Shown: positions 63,350-64,000 of the stretch, piece after piece
Layout of the letters: each line of letters starts with the position of its first letter
Numbering within the stretch: position 1 is the stretch's first letter
Source of the DNA: WVYX01 sp039592335
Lineage (GTDB): Bacteria > Gemmatimonadota > Gemmatimonadetes > Gemmatimonadales > GWC2-71-9
Direction of reading: 5' to 3'
Assembly: GCA_039592335.1 (NCBI GenBank)
Contig: JBDHBX010000006.1
Location: 1-64,000 of the forward strand
DNA: 64,000 nt
Position numbers and translations under genes: made by a program
Notes under the pieces: generated by a model
Told to the model about the DNA's origin: nothing
Seen by the model: only the letters and a program-made list of their open reading frames with translations
The model's database searches: none

Positions 63350-64000
63350 GGTGTGCCCTCCGAGCGCTGCGGCTCGATGACGTAGATGTCGCCCTCGTCT
63401 CTGTCGCGGGAGTACACGACGGCACTGCCGTTCGGCGCCCAGCCGCCGCTGTGCACGTGCCACACGCCGTCCCCGTGCGTGATCTGCTCGGGCTCGCCCA
63501 GCGCAGTCGGGAGCTGGCTCGGCGCTGCGGGCGCGGCGAGACGCAGCAGGTAGAGCTCCATGGTCATGTGGCTCACGGCCTCGATGAAGGTGAGTGCGCT
63601 GCCGTCGGGTGAGACGGCCACCTCGGCGACGGAGCCGGCCCGCAGCAGGACGTCCTCACCGGTCACCAGGTGTGCCGCGCGCAGCTCGACCAGGCCGGAG
63701 CCATCGGGAGCCCGGCGGGTGTAGATCACGCGCTGCCCGTCCCGGTACCAGCCGAAGCTCAGCGCGCCACGCACCAGCGAGGCACGGCGGTTCGTGCCGT
63801 CCGGATCGACGAGCCAGATCGCGTTCCCCTCCTCGGGGGCGAGGTAGCCGATCACACTGCCGTCGGGCGACCAGCGCGGCCCCCCCTGTCCCTCGGCGGA
63901 GTGATTGGACCAGGGGAGCTCGTGGTCGGTGAGTTGGCGCGTCACGCCGGTCTCAGTTTGCACCACCCACAGCCTCACCGCGCCGTCGCGGTCCGACATG
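63346..64000 (-). CDS. WD40-like (PD40) beta-propeller protein, partial
   Basis: The C-terminal part (about 217 residues) of a protein that continues beyond the window end. PD40/TolB-type blades are visible: MSDRDGAVRLWVV, GGPRWSPDGSVIGYLAP, VAVSPDGSALTFIE and GGWAPNGSAVVYSRDRDEGDIYVI. The frame stays open to the last base, and the ATG at 63999 lies inside a blade, so it is unlikely to be the start. Such propellers occur in TolB and in DPP-IV/kinase-associated proteins. The downstream hydrolase overlaps its stop. The N-terminus would decide the family. Confidence 0.8.
   Translation of the reverse strand, partial: MSDRDGAVRLWVVQTETGVTRQLTDHELPWSNHSAEGQGGPRWSPDGSVIGYLAPEEGNAIWLVDPDGTNRRASLVRGALSFGWYRDGQRVIYTRRAPDGSGLVELRAAHLVTGEDVLLRAGSVAEVAVSPDGSALTFIEAVSHMTMELYLLRLAAPAAPSQLPTALGEPEQITHGDGVWHVHSGGWAPNGSAVVYSRDRDEGDIYVIEPQRSEGTP

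Overview
The window is uniformly GC-rich and densely coded, with many 1-4 bp stop/start overlaps. It reads as the chromosome of a Gram-negative bacterium: it encodes outer-membrane barrels, TolC proteins, SurA, FtsEX-EnvC and several lipoproteins. The mix (short Wza-like export protein, DUF4384 protein, exported SurE and PhoA, DUF58/BatA pair, split YbhF) suggests a Gemmatimonadota-like lineage. That assignment is an inference from general resemblance; there is no rRNA here to confirm it. I see no IS element, prophage, integrase or CRISPR array, so this looks like core chromosome rather than an island.

Layout. 0-0.6 kb: a gene-poor stretch with a small Cys-rich ORF and tRNA-Asn. 0.6-4.1 kb (minus): uvrA then a polysaccharide-export protein. 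4.2-7.8 kb (plus): a flippase-like membrane protein, then a three-FHA protein, a PP2C phosphatase and a 64-aa protein. 7.8-15.7 kb (minus): HD phosphohydrolase and pckA, preceded by a string that runs phoA, small exported protein, porin, znuA, znuB, with no ABC ATPase. 15.8-19 kb: exported SurE facing nfo-pcm-MerR. 19.3-24.7 kb (plus): an RND pump operon (pump, TolC, adaptor). It converges with 24.7-31.8 kb (minus), a TetR-TolC-YbhG-YbhF(split)-YbhS-YbhR ABC efflux operon.

31.8-40.9 kb (minus) is the most striking region. It is a chain of lepA, ROK kinase, PfkB kinase, STAS-GHKL ATPase, STAS-like/winged-helix protein, a trans-sulfuration enzyme, ftsE, ftsX and envC. From ROK to envC consecutive genes overlap by 4 bp or lie within a few bp. 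41.1-45.5 kb: a GGT-like enzyme, an M28 peptidase and a DUF4384 protein. 45.7-55.3 kb (plus): DUF58, BatA-like, mfd, parvulin lipoprotein, surA and pdxA, all overlapping or nearly so. 55.3-60 kb: CorC-like protein, CDF transporter, typA, an acidic small protein and tRNA-Ile. 60-64 kb (minus): a basic small protein, a methyltransferase, a frameshifted DUF2092-type lipoprotein, an alpha/beta hydrolase and a truncated beta-propeller protein that leaves the window.

Themes: envelope biogenesis and stress (SurA, EnvC/FtsEX, tripartite pumps), DNA repair (UvrA, Mfd, Nfo), damaged-protein repair (Pcm), metal traffic (ZnuAB, CDF, CorC) and regulation by phosphorylation (FHA/PP2C, STAS/GHKL). Several operon-leading genes have a -10 box only 6-8 nt before the ATG and no Shine-Dalgarno, which suggests leaderless mRNAs.
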